This document shows, one piece after another, positions 61,959-64,000 of a stretch of 64,000 nt of DNA (position 1 is the stretch's first letter; each line of letters starts with the position of its first letter). Made by a program: the position numbers and the translations under genes. Source of the DNA: Dehalococcoides mccartyi 195. GTDB lineage: Bacteria; Chloroflexota; Dehalococcoidia; Dehalococcoidales; Dehalococcoidaceae. Below the pieces are notes generated by a model that did not search any database, had not been told where the DNA came from, and worked only from the letters and a program-made list of their open reading frames with translations. The DNA lies in contig NC_002936.3 of NCBI RefSeq assembly GCF_000011905.1, forward strand, positions 248,001-312,000, read 5' to 3'.

Positions 61959-63551
61959 TTAGAAAAGTTCCTCTATCTCTTCGGTGCTGATTTTTTTACG
62001 GCTGACTTCGTTGTATATAGACTGGTCATACTCACGGGGGACAAAGGCTACCGGCATGGGTACGGCCGCACCGAATATAAGTGCCTGCTGGCGTGAAGCC
62101 AGTTTGGCCAGTACGCCTTTGAGTTCGTTTTTGCCGGAGATTCCTGAGAGTACGGCGTCTATATCTTTTTCATTGTCCAGCAGGGCGGTTATTTTAGTGC
62201 CCAGCTGAGACATAACCTCTGTATCTATGCCCGAAGGCCGCTGGTCTATAATAAGCAGGGTGACATTGTACTTGCGCATTTCACGGGCAATAGTGCCGAA
62301 GATGGTGCGGGAAGCAACTTCGGGGTTTAAAAATTTGTGGGCTTCCTCTATGGTGATGACCAGCGGGGTGGGTTTGGCGGCGTCTTCGGCCATGGCCTGT
62401 TCCATGCGGTCACGGTAGCTGGTATATATGCGGCGGGTGAGCAGATTGGCCACCAGTATGTAAGCGGTGATATCTGTATACCGCCCGAACTCCAACACTA
62501 CATTTATATTCCGGTTTAAGTACTCAAGCACCCGGTCTACCGCTTTGACCGGGGCGTTTTCCACGATAAAGGGCAGGCGGGTAAGGGTGTTTAAGCCCCG
62601 TTTCAGGTTTTGGAAGGTGCTTTCATGGATACTTAAACTGTCCAGCAGTTTTTTATCATCTTCTTCATCACCGATATTATTGGCTTCTTTTATCCAGTTC
62701 TTCTTGAAATATTTGCGTAACTGGTAAACGGCTTCTACTGCCTGTTCGGTCAGGTTCAGGGTCTGGCGGAGCAGGCTGATATCTTCCGGTTCTATTTCGT
62801 CATAGCCTATCTTTACCTCAAAGTCCACGCTGACTTTGCGTTTGCGGGAGCTTTCCCCGTCCAAAGTAAATACGGCTACCCTGTCCGGAAAGAGCTGTTT
62901 TAAGGCTTTGACTTTGTGTTTTTTCTCACTGGTGCCTTCCCAGCCGTATTCGGAGTGCATATCAAACACCAGATTTACGCAAGACCCTTTCTGGAGCATA
63001 CCCACCAGCAGGGTGCGGGTGAGGAAGGTTTTGCCGGTGCCGCTTTTACCGAAGATGCCGTTTGAACGTTTGACCAGTTCGGGCAGGTTCAGGCAGAGGC
63101 GGGTTTCCATATCCAGCGGGTTGCCCACGTAAAAATGGGAGGCGTCTTCCTTGCCGAAGACCATTTCTATATCTTCGTTGGAGGCAATATCTACCGGGGC
63201 ATAGTGACTGGGTATGGTCTTGACCGGCTGAGGGCCGTCCAGAAGGCTTTTTTCGTCATTTCCCAGTACCAGATAGGGTATTACCTTGAGGTCTCCGTAA
63301 GCGGCTGTACCGCTGAGTATTTCAGCCAGAAACTTTTCGTCTGCGGCCGGGGGTGTAAGGGTAAGACGCTGGTCGGTTACCCCCAGAGAAACATCGGTTA
63401 TCATACCCAGAAAACGTTTGGTTTTTCCCTGTATAGTTACATAACGGCCAACTGCCATGTCCTCCACCAGAGCTTCGCCATCCAGACGGACATATATTCC
63501 GCCGGAGAGTGAACCCCCTATTACAATACCCAGTTTGTTTTCGCTTGTCAT
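61959..63551 (-). CDS. HerA-like DNA translocase/ATPase (DUF87)
   Basis: The 530-residue protein has an N-terminal HAS-barrel-like region with GGSLSGGIYVRLDGEALVE, Walker A GKSGTGKT near residue 197 and Walker B VITIEEAHKF near 390. It also has an arginine-rich sensor region (LIIDQRPSGID). HerA ATPases form hexamers that feed DNA ends to a nuclease, usually NurA. It overlaps the upstream gene by 4 bp (ATGA), which fits a HerA-NurA pair. It appears to be chromosomal and not part of E22. Confidence 0.85.
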   Translation of the reverse strand: MTSENKLGIVIGGSLSGGIYVRLDGEALVEDMAVGRYVTIQGKTKRFLGMITDVSLGVTDQRLTLTPPAADEKFLAEILSGTAAYGDLKVIPYLVLGNDEKSLLDGPQPVKTIPSHYAPVDIASNEDIEMVFGKEDASHFYVGNPLDMETRLCLNLPELVKRSNGIFGKSGTGKTFLTRTLLVGMLQKGSCVNLVFDMHSEYGWEGTSEKKHKVKALKQLFPDRVAVFTLDGESSRKRKVSVDFEVKIGYDEIEPEDISLLRQTLNLTEQAVEAVYQLRKYFKKNWIKEANNIGDEEDDKKLLDSLSIHESTFQNLKRGLNTLTRLPFIVENAPVKAVDRVLEYLNRNINVVLEFGRYTDITAYILVANLLTRRIYTSYRDRMEQAMAEDAAKPTPLVITIEEAHKFLNPEVASRTIFGTIAREMRKYNVTLLIIDQRPSGIDTEVMSQLGTKITALLDNEKDIDAVLSGISGKNELKGVLAKLASRQQALIFGAAVPMPVAFVPREYDQSIYNEVSRKKISTEEIEELF

Positions 63552-64000
63552 AGCTGTATCCTCTCCAGGATTACTTTAAGCCGCTGGTACTGGCCGGGCA
63601 GGATTCTGGCCAGCTCTTTGCCTGCTTTTACTAAAAATGACTGTTTATCAGGTGCGGCGGCGGCAAGCTGACGCAGGCAGGCGGCGGTTACTTCGTCTGC
63701 CGGTACGGGCAGTTCGGAGTTTATTAGTATGTTTAAAAAGCCGAACGAGCGGCTGAATTCGGCGGTTTCTTCAGGGGTGCAGGTTTCGGTAAAACTGTGG
63801 ATATGGGCAGGGCGGGGCGGCAGCCAGTGGCAGATTTGCCCCTGTCCCCGGTAACCTAGTATCAGGCAGGAAAATTCGCTCCGCAGGAGTTTGCTTAGCT
63901 GGGGGCTTTGGGCATATATATCTTCTTCGCTTGCGGCGTCCTGTCCGCGGGCAATGGGTTTTCTGCCCGGCTCTATGGAAGAGGTGGTGGCATGATAGAC
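63548..64000 (-). CDS. C-terminal part of HerA partner, possibly NurA-like (cut by window edge)
   Basis: At least 150 codons are open from the window edge to a TGA that overlaps the herA start. The segment includes FGFLNILINSELPVPADEV and a helical C-terminus. NurA proteins end with a conserved region near an Asp-dependent fold, but I cannot confirm that here. Tight coupling to a HerA-like gene is the main reason for the suggestion. Confidence 0.55.
   Translation of the reverse strand, partial: VYHATTSSIEPGRKPIARGQDAASEEDIYAQSPQLSKLLRSEFSCLILGYRGQGQICHWLPPRPAHIHSFTETCTPEETAEFSRSFGFLNILINSELPVPADEVTAACLRQLAAAAPDKQSFLVKAGKELARILPGQYQRLKVILERIQL

Noticed and set aside
61959-63551. HerA-like ATPase as part of a mobile defence or virus system
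   Set aside because: It lies beyond the intact tRNA-Ala with ordinary-looking neighbours and overlaps a partner gene, which fits chromosomal DNA-end processing.

Overview
The window reads as Dehalococcoides mccartyi (Chloroflexota) or a very close relative. The main evidence is four reductive dehalogenase rdhA-rdhB pairs with Tat leaders and two 4Fe-4S motifs, their PAS-type cytosolic two-component systems, a cobalamin riboswitch next to a cbiZ corrinoid-salvage gene, and a YkgJ-type cysteine-cluster gene beside two rdhAB pairs. This is from recall of gene families; no database search was possible.

Positions 1-37481 are a head-to-tail tandem array of one mobile element with a period of exactly 22,358 bp, called E22 here. 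The complete unit is 15124-37481. The unit to its left is present only from 1 to 15123, so the array continues beyond the left edge of the window. The two copies agree in every base I compared. Each unit ends at a 39-bp attachment core that is the 3' half of a tRNA-Lys(UUU) gene (15085-15123 and 37443-37481). E22 carries a tyrosine integrase, a LexA/CI-type S24 repressor, a small serine recombinase, a primase-helicase followed by about a dozen iteron-like repeats, a methylase-like gene, and two structural-looking blocks. The leftward block encodes nine proteins. They include two related small two-helix membrane proteins, a Zot/packaging-like P-loop ATPase, and exported proteins with beta-rich (LamG/DUF2341-like) ectodomains and C-terminal membrane anchors. 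The rightward block encodes a second exported DUF2341/LamG protein and a 1457-residue protein with a metallophosphoesterase domain. I see no terminase, portal, tail, relaxase or VirB4 gene. The best inference is a non-tailed, membrane-containing provirus (spindle-shaped, pleomorphic or filamentous-like) of a type I do not recognise from Dehalococcoides.

From 37482 the sequence is host genomic-island DNA. It contains a 5'-truncated cbiE, an FMN-binding PPOX protein, a small membrane protein and a Crp/Fnr regulator. The rdh cluster then follows (39810-59547): TCS1, rdhAB1, TCS2, rdhAB2-ykgJ, an rdhC-like gene fused to a Dph6-like domain, rdhAB3, riboswitch-cbiZ, TCS3, rdhAB4-ykgJ and a lipoprotein candidate. 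The island ends with an orphan type I-C-like CRISPR repeat joined to a truncated excisionase-like gene, a second tyrosine recombinase, and tRNA-Ala(UGC). Beyond the tRNA lies what looks like core chromosome: a patatin-like protein, a HerA-type ATPase and the end of a partner gene.

In function, the rdh cluster is a respiratory module. The sensor kinases and response regulators probably control adjacent rdhAB operons, RdhB anchors RdhA at the membrane, and CbiZ with its riboswitch supplies remodelled cobamide cofactor. E22 is a self-contained mobile element inserted at the island edge. Its attachment core lies inside an operon that ends in the integrase gene, so that operon is intact only in the circular form or at a tandem junction.
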